A stretch of 64,000 bases of DNA from Pomphorhynchus laevis (Eukaryota > Acanthocephala > Palaeacanthocephala > Echinorhynchida > Pomphorhynchidae), in assembly GCA_012934845.2 (NCBI GenBank), contig WNNJ02002510.1, forward strand, positions 1 to 64,000, written 5' to 3'. A program made the position numbers and the translations under genes. The notes below the pieces were generated by a model. It made no database searches, had not been told where the DNA came from, and saw only the letters and a list, made by a program, of their open reading frames with translations. Positions 49,290 to 59,439 of the stretch are shown in pieces. Position 1 is the stretch's first letter, and each line of letters opens with the position of its first letter.

Positions 49290-50803
49290 TGTAGATTAGT
49301 GAATCGGAAGTTATGAAGGATCTTACTAATTTATCGACGGCAAAACCTGTAGGACCTGGTCCGCCAAACTGGATTCTAATTGAAATAGCCGATATTATTG
49401 CCGCACCATTATTTGCTGAATTCTCTCGAATATTTTATCATGAACATGTACCAAGTCTCTTAAAATGTTCAAATGTTATTTTAGTACCTAAAGATAATAA
49501 ACCAATATCTGGCTCTAGCTTCATACCCATCTCCCTAATTCCTGCCTTTGCTAAGCTGCTTGAACAAGCATTTTCACGTCGTGTTAGAACTACTCTGTCT
49601 AGTTGTATAAGTAGTAATCAAGTTGCTAATACTTGCTGTACTGATGCCCTTGTGACCATTTATGAATATGTATTAAACGGATTAAACTCTAGACATTTTC
49701 CGATTGTTTACAGGCAGATTTATCTAAAGCTTTCGATTATGCCAATAATTCCAAATTAAGTCAGCTTGAAAACACCAATATCGCAAAATGGCGATTGCGT
49801 TTTGTCTACGAGTTCCTTATAAACCGGTTTCATCGCATAAAACATTCTAAATCATTCTCAGATTTATGTAGATTGAACGCCGGCGTTCATTAAAGAAGTA
49901 TCACATCCCCATTATTATTTGCCATTTTTATAAATGACTTTGCAGTCACCAAGGTTAACTCAAAATGCTGTAAATATGCAGATGGCATTTCCATCTTGAA
50001 TGTAGCAAGCACTCGAATGATTCTATGGACGCGGAAGTAAGCAATCTTCTAGATGGGTGTTCAACGAACCGTGTTATGCCTAATCTAAGCAAATTGAAAA
50101 TAATCCGGTTCTCTTTAAAAACAATTGACGCTTGCAAATTTCTTAAAAATTTTGGCCTAATTCGAGTAGAACTTCGGATTTTATAAATTACTTTCATAAG
50201 TAACCTATGCTGGGGTAGCCACATAAAAAATCAACTGATGAAATGCTACCGACGTATCTTCTTTCTTTCCAATTGTCGAAGATTGGATTGACTGGTGAAC
50301 AATTCACTAATATCATGAATCCATCGTGTTACTACTATGATATGGATATTCAGTATTTGCCAATTTATCTCAGCGTGAAATGGATAAAATCGAACTTATG
50401 ATCAAAATGGCTTGTCGTATATGTGGATCCACCTTGGCACCGGACAAAATTAGAATGACTACTATCCTTAATAAGAAAACTGAATCTTCAATTTATTCGA
50501 AATATATCCGATTTCTGTAACATCAGACTTATCGTGATTCCAATCATACGATACAGCAGACGTCATAATAAATATTTCATACACAAAGTTTATTCTAACA
50601 AAGTCAGAAGAAGTTTTCTTTGTAGAAGCCTGTTTAAAGGTAATCTCACAAAAACTTGAATAAATTACTACAAAGTGTGTTTCTCAACAGCTATATACTC
50701 ATTGATTATGTTTGTAAATATTACTGTCAATGGTGCTCCCGACAGCCAATAAGAGCTAAGATAGTTGCTCTCGTTTGTAAATTAATAATAAAGATATTTT
50801 CAT
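49290..50803 (+). pseudogene. LINE remnant, donor of the 390-bp patch
   Basis: Carries RT pieces in order. VGPGPPNWILIEIADIIAAP and NVILVPKDNKPISGSSFIPI, then LIPAFAKLLEQAF and SNQVANTCCTD, lie at 49313-49700. The YADGISIL-type box is at about 49975, where the patch copy has YADDISIL. Thumb and tail pieces follow (LMKCYRRIFFLSNCRR at about 50235, YMWIHLGTGQN further on). It ends after AATAATAAAGATATTTTCATTC near 50803. Stops and frame changes are frequent. The patch copy at 46.1 kb keeps ADD where this one has ADG, so the donor mutated after the copying. Confidence 0.7.
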
Positions 50804-52530
50804 TCATTCAATATTAATATTAATAATTAATAATTATAAATCATTAATAAGTAATAATTAATTGCTTACTTAAATCCAATTTACAATTTTAAGTTTAAAC
50901 TGGAAATATCGTTCAAAATTACATTCGGGTCAAATTTAATCTTTATATGACGAATCATCCACTAGAAAAAATAAACAAATTGTTTTTTAAACCAATATTT
51001 CAGCTTTCCGAAAAAAAGTACAAAATAATAAAAGTATAAAATAAAAGTATAATATATACTCTTTTAAGGAATATACTTTTTTAAAGTATATAAAATTATA
51101 AAAATAAAAGTATAGAGAAGTATAAAATAATATAAGTATAAAATAAAAATATATAAAAGTATATATAAAGTATGAAATTACATATACTTTTATTTACTTA
51201 AAATTTTTTCTTGAATAACAAAATACTTGCGATTTTTTAAAGATGGCTGCATGGACAGCCGAAATATTGGTCGAAACAATTTATTTTTCTCGGGGATGAC
51301 TCGCCATAGAAAAATTAAAAGAGAAATGATAAAAGTATTTTAAGTGCGCAATTACCCACTACGATATAAAAATAAATGATTTAGATAAATAAATGATAAA
51401 TAAATAAATGATTCTAGTAATCATTAATCTTTACTTACATAATAATTATAATTCATAATTATACAAATTAATATATACGAATTAATTATACGCTGATAAT
51501 ATTATTAATAAGCGATTTCACATAAATTATGAAGGAATCCTCATAGAAACTTTAAAATTTAATAATTTTTGTGTTTTATTACTGTATTATTTACATTAAA
51601 AGTTAGCATCTCAAAGATGACGTATTTTGCTACCACAAATTGTGAAGTTACCAATTGGAATTTTAAATAAAAAGCAAAAATGCTGCAATCTAAAGATGAA
51701 AATTTTAAAATACGGATACTTAATTAAAAACAATTTACGCTTTTCATTCAGTCAATTCATTGCATCTCCTTCATTTATTGCCAGATTCAAAGTCAATTTT
51801 CTTTTGCGATGTTCCAAAGATGTTGCCTGTTTACACAATATATCAAGTAACTGTCATAATGCAAACGATGAATTCGCATTTACAAAATAATTTCTATCAG
51901 CACTTAGTAACCATCAATTGTGAGTAGTTTGTTAAGGTGTTCATTCCAAGCGTTCATTTAAATGCACAAAAGTCCCTTTTTTATACAAAATGTCGGTAAA
52001 CGTTTTGTGAAAATATTGCGTTTATCTACCATCTTGTCAAAACGATATGTAGAGTAATAACAACATCAAGTAATTCAAAAGAAGCTAATATCAAATAGAC
52101 TTGAGGTGAATAGGCAAAAGCTATAATTTATTTTGTTATTTTACTTGAATAACAAAATATTAATAACTTCAATTGATTGAGCATTTCCTTTATAATTGAA
52201 ATCAGAAATGATTTCAATTAAAAAAATTATATCCTTAAAAAATTTATTATAATTACATATATATTTATAAATTATTTTAAAAATTATTAAAAATTATTAT
52301 ATTTATTTTTTATATATAATTCACAGTTTGTTTCTTAATTTTAATAATTCTAATAATTTTTAATTAATTCAACAGTTTATCTATTAGATAATGGATAATT
52401 AGATATCTAATTATATATGATTATATAATTATTATATAATTATTATATAATTATTATTAGATTATATCTAATTATCTAATTACATCATATTATATGATGA
52501 CTATTTTTATTCCGCATGATACTTTTATCC
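50804..52530. other. AT-rich region, no gene
   Basis: Contains runs such as AAAGTATAAAATAAAAGTATA at 51020-51180 and ATTATATAATT repeats at 52420-52460. The frame at 51627-51890 has no recognisable motif. Confidence 0.5.
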
Positions 52531-52559
52531 TATATATAACCAAACAGCAGTACGCTACA

Positions 52560-52584
52560 TTTCAGTATTAGTGAACCTCATCAG
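52560..52584 (-). ncRNA. Hammerhead-like core at the PLE 5' end
   Basis: On the minus strand: CTGATGA, helix II GGT / ACT (first pair G-U) with an eight-base loop, then GAAA. It has the same 25-base length as the 25.2 and 57.5 kb cores. After GAAA, GTAGC and GCTGT can pair as a closed helix III. No good helix I is visible, so activity is doubtful. Confidence 0.45.
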
Positions 52585-52730
52585 CTACTGATCCAATAAC
52601 TACATTTCACGTTTCGGTTTTTAAATGTTGGCTGACAATTACTCGGCTCGTCTGATTTTATTGGCATTTAGATTTAATCAAAGACTTGTGTCTTTGATTA
52701 GTAAAGACATTGGGTAGTAAGACCGTAGTA

Positions 52731-53089
52731 ATGGATAGAAAGTCATACATCGAAGAAGGCATTAGACAGTTAAAGTCTCATGCGTATGGAGAGAGGCAGA
52801 TGAGAATGACTTCAAAGCTATGACAACTACTGTCCTAAATACGATAAAGAACCATGTTCGCGATGAAAAATTAGCTCAGTCGCTTGCTGTGAGCAATCCG
52901 ATACCGGGCCATATGTATCAATTACCCAAGATTCACAAAAATACCATCCCTTGTCCAGGAAGACCTATTGTAAGGAATTGCGGTACAATGTGTGAGAAAA
53001 TATCTCGTCACCTTCATGATGTTTTATATCCCCTACTAATGACTCGTCATTCTTTCTTGTCTAGTACGGATGATTTCATAAGGAAATAA
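52731..53089 (+). pseudogene. PLE ORF, N-terminal part up to RT motif 2
   Basis: Starts VVMDRKSYIEEGIRQLKSHA, the usual PLE N-terminal KxVVMDxxxYIEE motif. After a frame change it continues with HMYQLPKIHKNTIPCPGRPI (RT motif 1-2, PK.HK...RPI) and SSTDDFIRK. It stops exactly where the nested element begins. The continuation, starting KTSIICTLDIESLFT, is found 2.6 kb downstream. Confidence 0.8.
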
Positions 53090-53304
53090 ATCAGCTAACT
53101 GAGTCTACGTATTTAATATAATTATAAAATAAACAAAACATAAAAATGCTAAATCAAAATTTAATAATTAAATAATAAAATTAAAAATTGTTTTTAGATT
53201 TTCTATAATTTAAATCAAGTTGAAAAATAAAATAAAATAAAAAATTGAAATTTAAAATAAAAATCAATTATATGAATTAACTAATAAATAACAGACGTTG
53301 TATC

Positions 53305-53445
53305 AGAATAAGAATTAGAGGTAATCAGGAGGAACTGCTATGCTATCAGGTTTCGGCCCCTAACTCCTCTACCCAACATAGCAGCGGGGCCAAATACATG
53401 CTAATGATGTATTTCCTCTTAAATAACTATCTAGTATCTTATTCT
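53305..53445 (+). ncRNA. Structured RNA block, copy 5 (pseudoknot candidate)
   Basis: All helices are intact: closing AGAATAAG / CTTATTCT, A CTGCTATG / CATAGCAG, B GGCCCC / GGGGCC, hairpin ATACAT / ATGTAT. It lies between the RT fragments and the terminal motif of the nested element, antisense to its RT frame. Confidence 0.6.
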
Positions 53446-53458
53446 AATGCAAAGTATA

Positions 53459-53755
53459 TTATTTATTATCCATCCATAAAAATTTGCCACTTAAGAGTTT
53501 AAATTTATTCTTTAAATTATTGTGTTGATTTATATATTTTACTATTTTCTGCTTGATGTTATTTTTATAGTAACCTAGTTTAAAATATGTATCTATTAAA
53601 TTATTTAAATGATTTTGAAGAAAGCAAATATCATTACATATTGTTGCAATTCTTAAAATTTCATTATTTAATGTATTATATTTTATATTATATGGTATGC
53701 ATGAATGCTCATGCAAAAATATGTTTCTTGTATATTTGTTTTCCGCTGATGATTT
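53459..53755 (-). pseudogene. PLE-like RT tail, third tandem copy
   Basis: Only the last part of the RT (HEHSCIPYNIKYNTLNNEI through LGYYKNNIKQKIVKYINQHN) joined directly to the end of the second copy. It is about 95% identical by eye to the same part of that copy. Confidence 0.75.
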
Positions 53756-54396
53756 TAAATTTATTTTTAATATTATTGTGTTGATTTATAAATTTTACTA
53801 TTTTCTGTTTGATGATATTTTTATAGTAACCTAGTTTAAAATATGTATCTATTAAATTATTTAAATGATTTTGAAGAAAGCAAATATCATTACATATTGT
53901 TGCAATTCTTAAAATTTCATTATTTAATGTATTATATTTTATATTATATGGTATGCATGAATGCTCATGCAAAAATATGTTTCTTGTAAATTTAAATGTC
54001 ATCTTTACGATATAAATTAATAGTAGTTTTAGTTAATGTTAATTTAATGTTCATATCTAGATATACACCTTTATCATTAATATTGGTTTTGTTAAGAATA
54101 AGGCTTTCTGGATAAATGTGCTCACAAATTGAATAAAAATTATTAGAATTAAATACACATATATCATCAATGTATCGAAACATATATTTCATATATTTAT
54201 ATTGTTTAGATTTAGTTTTTACACAGTTATGAACAAATTCATATTCTATAAAGCTTAAAAACAAGTCAGCTATAATTGGGCTACTATTACCACCCATTGG
54301 AACACTATTTACTTGTCTAAATATAGATGTCCCTACTTTTAAATAATTTTGATTTATCAAAATATTTAAGGATTCTATTAATTCAATTTTATCCAT
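53709..54396 (-). pseudogene. PLE-like RT C-terminal half, second tandem copy
   Basis: From MDKIELIESLNILINQ through VPMGGNSSPIIADLFLSF (motif B), FRYIDDICVFNSN (motif C, intact catalytic DD), LDMNIKLTLTKTTINLYRKDD and the HEHSC tail. The frame is almost whole but begins in the middle of an RT palm, with no motifs 1-A. By itself it cannot be a polymerase. The repeated ATG-to-tail unit layout is the odd feature. Confidence 0.8.
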
Positions 54397-54560
54397 ATAT
54401 TTATATTTTTGATGGTTTAATTTTTGTTAGATATGCGTTAGTTATTATTATCTTCTATTTGGACAAATAATAATATATAATAAATTATATAAATATATAA
54501 ATATATTATTATGTATATTATATAATATATAACAATAATATATACGCTAATATTATATAA

Positions 54561-55190
54561 TTATATAATATAATTTATATATTTAACTATTTTCTGTTTG
54601 ATGGTATTTTTATAGTAACCTAGTTTAAAATATGCATCTATTAAATGATTTAAATGATTTTGAAGAAAGACAATATCGTTACAAATTGTTGAAATTCTCA
54701 AAATTTCATAATTTAATGTATTATATTTTATATTATATGGTATGCATGAATGCTCATGCAAAAATATGTTTCTTGTAAATTTAAATATGTCATCTTTACG
54801 ATATAAATTAATAGTAGTTTTAGTTAATGTTAATTTAATGTTCATATCTAGATATACACCTTTATCATTAATATTGGTTTTGTTAAGAATAAGGCTTTCT
54901 GGATAAATGTGCTCACTAATTGAATAAAAATTATTAGAATTAAATACATATATCATCAATGTATCGAAACATATATTTCATATATTTATATTGTTTAGAT
55001 TTAGTTTTTACACAGTTATGAACAAATTCATATTCTATAAAGCTTAAAAACAAGTCAGCTATATTTGGGCTACTATTACACCCATTGGAACACCTTTTAC
55101 TTGTCTAAATATGGATGTCTCTACTTTTAAATAATTTTGATTTATCAAAATATTTAAGGATTCTATTAATTCAATTTTATCCATATATTT
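54561..55190 (-). pseudogene. PLE-like RT C-terminal half, first tandem copy
   Basis: Same segment as the second copy, with a frame change just before the YIDD region. It is the copy in proper order behind the N-terminal half at 55195-55690. It is separated from the next unit by the same AT-rich spacer found in the inverted-repeat arms at 20.2 and 23.1 kb. Confidence 0.75.
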
Positions 55191-55194
55191 ATAT

Positions 55195-55690
55195 TTATTG
55201 ATGGTTTAATTTTGTTAGATAGGCGTTATAATTATTATAACATATATATGTATATCTTTTTCCGAATATAAGATTAATTAATTTTACTAACGCTTCTTTA
55301 ATATCTACTAAATCTAGATTTGTATAAAGCGTACTAAAATCGTACGTATTTATATTCTGAAAATTTATTCCTTTTGTCTGTTCTAAAAATTCTTTCGTAG
55401 AATTAATACTGAAATAGTGTTTTATACCCGTATTAATTTTGATTACCTTGCAATATTTTTTAAAATGTGCTTTAATTACTTTAAGTATTTTATTCATATA
55501 GACAGAAAGTGGTTTTAATGTACATTTAAACGCACTACATATGAACATAGGTTTTATTGGATTTTTATGTAATTTTGGATTCCAATATAATATAGGTATA
55601 GTTTTATTATCTAATTCAACCTTTATACCCTTTTTATCCATTATAGAACAGTGACTTGTAATAATTGTTTCTAAACTCAACTCACTACGT
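55195..55690 (-). pseudogene. PLE-like RT N-terminal half
   Basis: Minus-strand frame with IPILYWNPKLHKNPIKPMFI (motifs 1-2), SAFKCTLKPLSVYMNKILK, then INTGIKHYFSINSTKEF and NINTYDFSTLYTNLDLVDI (motif A with its aspartate). It is the only N-terminal half of this RT family in the window. Upstream sequence to about 55730 is uncertain, so the true 5' end was probably lost on insertion. Confidence 0.8.
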
Positions 55691-55731
55691 TCATATGTTA
55701 AAATTCGAGAATTATAAACAAAGCATACAGA

Positions 55732-57088
55732 AAACCTCAATTATATGTACATTGGACATTGAGTCGCTATTCACAGCAATTGAACATAAAAATGGACTAA
55801 AAGCGATTCGAACTAGTCTTTCGCGCGCAGGTTTCTCTGACGGTGATACAAACGACTTGATCTCTTTATTAGAGATTGTATTGAAGTCCAACATATTCGA
55901 CTTTGATAGAAAGCTTTATATGCAGCTAGTAGGAGTTGCGATGGGTACTCCGGTAGGCCCCACGTACGCAGGACTATACGTAGCTGAAGTAGAAGAGCAG
56001 TACATAGCGAGTTGCCTACACAAACCTAGTCTTTGGTTGCGCTATGTAGACGAAATTTTTTGTGTATGGGACCACAGCCACGAAAGTCTAGTAGAGTTTA
56101 TTGATGGGATCAATACTGTATCTGAGTTGAAATTCACATACAATAGGGATCAGATTAATGATCAGATAAATTTCCTTGATGTTATGATATCAAGATCTAC
56201 TGACTGATCCTGCGAAACATCTCTTTATCGTAAATTTGATAAGACACGTTCACTAATACACGCCAGCAGTGCTCATCACCCAAAGATAAAACGACTCTTA
56301 ATTCGCAATGAGGCTATTCGATTGAAGAAAATATGTTCTACCTCTTTTAATTTCGAGAAATGTCTGCAGCATTTACACAAGAAGTTATCCAAACGTGGAT
56401 ATAGACGGAAGCAAATTCAAAGACAATTTCGTGATGTACGGAGGATGAAGAGAGATGAGTTGCTGTCTAAGAAAACTAAAAGAAATGAGAATGAATTATT
56501 TACAGTTTTGGATTATCATCCAGCATTAATGGGAATTCAAACAGATGTAAACCAGGCTATTAGTTCCTTAGAGCTTAATCGAGACATTGAAATTCGTCGT
56601 CCTCGCATCGGTTATCGTACAGCATACAATTTGCAACGAATTCTAAATTCAGCTAAAACAGAAAGGCACAAGTGGCAAATGTAACGATAAACGCTGTAAA
56701 TGTTGTGCAAATATGAACGTTTCAAACAGCTTTAACAGTTCAATAACTGGGATGCAATATTATATTGAAGGAACACATACTTGTAAGTCTAGCAATCTTA
56801 TATACTTGTGCGAATGTATGGTGTGTCAACAACAGTATATCGGCGCAACATCAGGACAGATGAACATTCGCATGAACAACAGACGTTCTGACATAAAATC
56901 TAAGCACATCGGCAGGGATGGTGCTGCAAACCACATGATAGAGAATAGCAATCACTCAATGAACGTCACAATTTTAAGAAAGCGGCTTTTCATGTGATGC
57001 AAAAAGAAAGAATGCAGAGCAGCGGTGGTTAGCACAGTTAATGTTTGATAAAACACTAAATACGTTCCATCGTTGCCGCCTACCGTAG
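55732..57088 (+). pseudogene. PLE RT core, linker and GIY-YIG endonuclease
   Basis: Continues the interrupted PLE: CTLDIESLFTAIEHKNG (motif A), VGVAMGTPVGPTYAGLYVAE (motif B), LRYVDEIFCVW (motif C, second D replaced by E), and QINFLDVMISRS, with one stop at 56205. Then come SCETSLYRKF and the thumb, KCNDKRCKCCANM (Cys linker), and LIYLCECMVCQQQYIGATSG with MNIRMNNRRSDIKSKH (GIY-YIG, with arginine and following HRS-like site). The frame changes before the Cys linker and again near the end. YVDE in place of YVDD would itself damage catalysis. Confidence 0.85.
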
Positions 57089-57150
57089 AAATATATAAGA
57101 AGTGCAAGGCATATATGTAGCTATAGTTTAGAAATTTGTACAATCACATT

Positions 57151-57174
57151 CTGAAGAAGGCAGTATCGCCGAAA
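57151..57174 (+). ncRNA. Hammerhead-like core in PLE 3' UTR
   Basis: CTGAAGA, then AGGC..GCC forming a 3-bp stem with an unpaired A, then GAAA, 60 bases after the ORF. CTGAAGA...GCCGAAA is a recurring phrase at PLE 3' ends. The junction pair next to the core does not form perfectly here, so I rate it as hammerhead-like only. Confidence 0.4.
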
Positions 57175-57538
57175 GCTAAAACTCGGATTTGTACAATTAA
57201 ATAAAGAAAATAATTTTGATCCTTACCTTTTCCGGTTTATTTTACTAACAATACTTATATATATCGGCAAATACATTATCGGCAACATGATGTCTTTGTA
57301 ACCCGAACAATATCTGATTTCAACAAACAAAATATTTTTGTAAGGGAATTTTGAATGATTTAATGTACAGTTTAGAAAATTTGATAATATTTATATATTA
57401 TTTAATATAAATATTTAATACTTTTTTTATTTAATATGCATTATATGTAATAAATATTTGTATAAATATTTATATTTACATGACTTGTTTATTACCGTCT
57501 GCTAGTCCTCTGCATTCAGCAGTGGTAGGAATCTGGCA

Positions 57539-57563
57539 CTGATGAGTCATAGTGATGACGAAA
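57539..57563 (+). ncRNA. Hammerhead ribozyme, unit 1
   Basis: The core is CTGATGA, helix II GTCAT / ATGAC with tetraloop AGTG, then GAAA, all invariant positions intact. Helix I pairs TGCTAG (57500-57505) with CTGGCA (57533-57538), 6 bp including one G-U, closed by a 27-base loop. Helix III pairs ACCGT upstream with ATAGT downstream, with one C-A mismatch. Cleavage would follow GTC at 57499 (type III). An alternative closed helix III, ATAGTA / TACTGT, also exists. Confidence 0.7.
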
Positions 57564-57858
57564 TAGTATCAAATACTGTTATCGTCGTTCTTTTACGTCT
57601 GGCTTGAAAGATTGTTTACATAATTCACGCGTAATGGTATCACTCACGTTTGAGATATTCATAAGAAGTTAGCCGATATAAAAGATACATGCGCTGCCAT
57701 TTGCCAGTGCTTTTGCTAATGATCTTTTTTGGTGAAGCTGTAGTGCTGGTGTAGCACTCTATGATGGTACCAGAGGTGTTCTAGTACCTCATGCACATGA
57801 CGTGTTTCTTGCCGTCTGCTAGTCCTCCTCTGCATCCAGCAGTGGTAGGAATCTGGCA

Positions 57859-57883
57859 CTGATGAGTCATAGTGATGACGAAA
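57859..57883 (+). ncRNA. Hammerhead ribozyme, unit 2
   Basis: Same core as unit 1, base for base. Helix I is TGCTAG (57817-57822) with CTGGCA (57853-57858) and a 30-base loop. Helix III is weaker, with an extra G-U. Cleavage at both units would release a 317-nt RNA. Confidence 0.7.
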
Positions 57884-57945
57884 TAGTATCAAATACTGTT
57901 ATCGTCGTTCTTCCGCGTCTGGCTTAAAAGATTGTTTTGATATTT

Positions 57946-59420
57946 ATATATTTGGAAATATTTATAAATATTAACATTAAATAATTTGGTATAAATATTT
58001 ATATATTTGGAAATATTTAAATTTCGATATTAAATATTCAATATTTAAAAATTTCGCAGTTTGTTTCTTAATTTTATAATTTTTTATTCATTTAACAGTT
58101 TAATTTTAATTCTACTAGCTATTATATTATCTGTTAATATAAATATTAAAATATTTATTTTTAAATTTATGTAAAATACAAAATATGTTGATTCAATTAA
58201 CTAATCTTTAAAAGCTTCATTATTTCAATCGAAAGTATTTGAATTTTATTTTTCATTATAAAGTTGGACTTAATTGCAAAATTCTGATCCTAACATTAAG
58301 CAACAAATATCGGGTAATTTTAAAGTTAATTCATTGTATATTTCCTGTAAACCTGATCTTATAGGTTAATTGTATTCTTCTAATGCTTTTAAGACTAGTC
58401 TTTAATACGGTGATCTTTATTGGTGCCTTTTCAGCATTTTGGATGTTATAATGTAGTTGTTTAAAAACTTCCTTATTTCAATTGGAAGTATTTTAATTTG
58501 ATAATGAATTTTGATTTTCTTGGAAAAATAAGCGGCAAACATCGGGTAATTTCAAGGTTAATTCAATGTAGACTAAAGTTTCTCATAGGTTATGATTGGG
58601 AGTTTCATTTACACAAAATTAAATAAAATAAAAATAACAAATAAATTCAAAATTTAATTGAATTATTTTATTTTACGTTTTAATTTCAATTTTGCATTTT
58701 TATTTCGTCATTAACATTTTTTAACAAGTTTGTGTGTCAATTTGTAAATTTGTAAATTTTTTGTCGTAATCGAAACTATTATAGAAATTGAAAGTAATTG
58801 AAACTATTATAGAAATTGAAAGTAATTGAAACTACTAAACGTTAATATTTAAAAATTTTAATATTTTAGCCTTTAAAACTGTTCAATAACATTTGTATTT
58901 ATTTTCGGATTGCTTTAATAAAAAATTTTATGTCATATATAATTGTTAGGTGGTTAGATTTTCGAATTTTATAAATTTAAAATTCGTTTTTATGATTTAG
59001 TGTATCCATTGCTTCATCTCATGGCTTCAATTCAATAAACTAGTCGTAAGAATATGTGCTTGGATGTATAGGGAACAAAGCAACGTGATTATAAAGAGCT
59101 ACAACGACAAAACAACTTCAATGCGGCGATAAAAAGGTGATGATGGTCGAATATCAATACAAATTTTTATACTTAATTTTTGGAGTATTACAGAAATTTA
59201 GGATTTCCGTGTCAATTTTTTGTATTATTAATTAAAGAAAAAGTAAGCTTGTAATTATTTCAGTCAGTTTTAATTATTTAATCGAGAAATAGTAATTTAT
59301 AACTTTTTATTTATAATATAAATATTATATTATTTATATAATATATTATATCATATAAATGTAATATATTTAGTTTAAATCTAATTCATTTAATTTTATA
59401 ATAAGATTAACAAGCTATCC
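57946..59420. other. AT-rich region with small duplications
   Basis: No gene seen. A ~130-base segment around 58205-58370 recurs in diverged form at 58450-58590 (shared CGGGTAATTT and TTATTTCAATYGRAAGTATTT). A 28-base unit AGTAATTGAAACTATTATAG... is repeated about 2.5 times at 58775-58835. Confidence 0.5.
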
Positions 59421-59439
59421 ACGATACGTTCATTTATGA

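Larger units (their letters stand above)
53090..55730 (-). mobile_element. Nested PLE-like RT element with tandem RT halves
   Basis: Inserted in the opposite orientation into the PLE RT gene. Read on the minus strand: an RT N-terminal half, then two tandem RT C-terminal halves and a third shorter one. The structured RNA block (in its + sense) and the end motif TCAGTTAGCTGATTTA follow. The RT wording (TYDFSTLYTNLDLVDIKEAL, ADLFLSF, FRYIDDICVF, LYRKDD) fits a PLE-related lineage seen as uncharacterised proteins in cnidarians and molluscs, as far as I recall. No endonuclease is encoded. It is the most complete member of the family strewn over 16-24 kb. Confidence 0.7.
52620..57245 (+). mobile_element. 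Penelope-like element (RT + GIY-YIG), split by a nested element
   Basis: A PLE in + orientation with all coding domains represented: N-terminal region, RT, Cys linker and GIY-YIG endonuclease. It is split by a 2.6-kb insertion of another RT element at about 53090-55730. The 3' UTR holds a hammerhead-like core (57151-57174), and tandem hammerhead units begin about 230 bases further on. PLEs are known to carry hammerheads in their terminal repeats. The coding region has a stop and several frame changes, so it is inactive. Confidence 0.85.
57480..57935 (+). repeat. Tandem repeat, 317-320-bp unit, one and a half copies
   Basis: 57490-57625 is repeated at 57806-57945, with the intervening ~180 bases present once. 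Differences are few (an extra TCC, a few transitions). Each copy starts at a predicted cleavage triplet GTC (57497-57499 and 57814-57816), 317 bases apart. Confidence 0.85.

Noticed and set aside
51627-51890. 87-codon plus-strand ORF as a gene
   Set aside because: Composition follows the surrounding AT-rich DNA and no motif is visible.
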